Assembly (NCBI RefSeq): GCF_029931775.1
Contig: NC_079314.1
Location: 74,577,879-74,641,878 of the forward strand
Source: Euleptes europaea
Lineage: Eukaryota; Chordata; Lepidosauria; Squamata; Sphaerodactylidae
DNA length: 64,000 bases
Reading direction: 5' to 3'
This document shows positions 63,958-64,000 of this stretch, one piece after another. Both the position numbers and the translations under genes were made by a program. Positions within the stretch are counted from its first letter, which is position 1. Each line of letters begins with the position of its first letter. Below the pieces are notes generated by a model. It was not told the DNA's origin. It saw nothing but the letters and a program-made list of their open reading frames with translations, and did no database searches.

Positions 63958-64000
63958 GAGGGCCTGGCCTGGATGGTCCAGGCTAACCTGATCTCATCAC
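63958..64000 (+). mobile_element. 5S rRNA-derived SINE, 5' end (cut by window)
   Basis: GGCCTGGATGGTCCAGGC then TAACCTGATCTCATCAC, the head of the same 5S-type SINE (5S GATCTCGTCTGATCTC region). Confidence 0.6.

Overview
The window is vertebrate genomic DNA, most likely from a squamate reptile. Genes are split into short exons with GT-AG introns. The interspersed repeats are squamate-style: tRNA- and 5S-derived SINEs, CR1 LINE ends, Tigger, many hAT-type MITEs and a Penelope-like fragment. I cannot name the species.

Left third (1 to about 22.8 kb, minus strand): the 5' half of CAPS2 (calcyphosine 2). Eleven coding exons join in one open phase from the start codon at 17687 to a DM10-like region at 956-1299; the EF-hand exons lie off the left edge. 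A CpG island at about 22.2-22.8 kb is the likely promoter.

Middle (26.2-37.8 kb, minus strand): a complete six-exon gene for a 303-residue membrane and coiled-coil protein. Its second membrane segment and coiled coil look like CCDC107, and its amino end looks like RIC3. From memory, human CCDC107 is elsewhere and no such gene sits between human CAPS2 and the GLIPR1 cluster, so this may be a paralogue lost or moved in mammals.

Right third (38.8 kb to the end, plus strand): a tandem array of CAP-superfamily genes of the GLIPR1 group. Two are complete six-exon, membrane-anchored GLIPR1L2-like genes (268 and 271 residues). The third, GLIPR1-like, has only exon 1 in the window. Gene order CAPS2(-), then GLIPR1-type genes(+), agrees with my recollection of human 12q21. 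The first GLIPR1L2-like gene and the CCDC107-like gene are head to head, about 1.05 kb between start codons, across CpG-rich DNA interrupted by a hAT MITE.

The rest is introns and intergenic DNA rich in repeats, many inserted into one another with visible target-site duplications. The most interesting non-genic item is a Penelope-like fragment at 35464-35656 with a hammerhead-ribozyme-like core. I see no CRISPR array, operon or other prokaryotic feature, and no recognisable intact viral gene. All exon calls come from reading splice sites, phase and remembered family sequences; no search was run.
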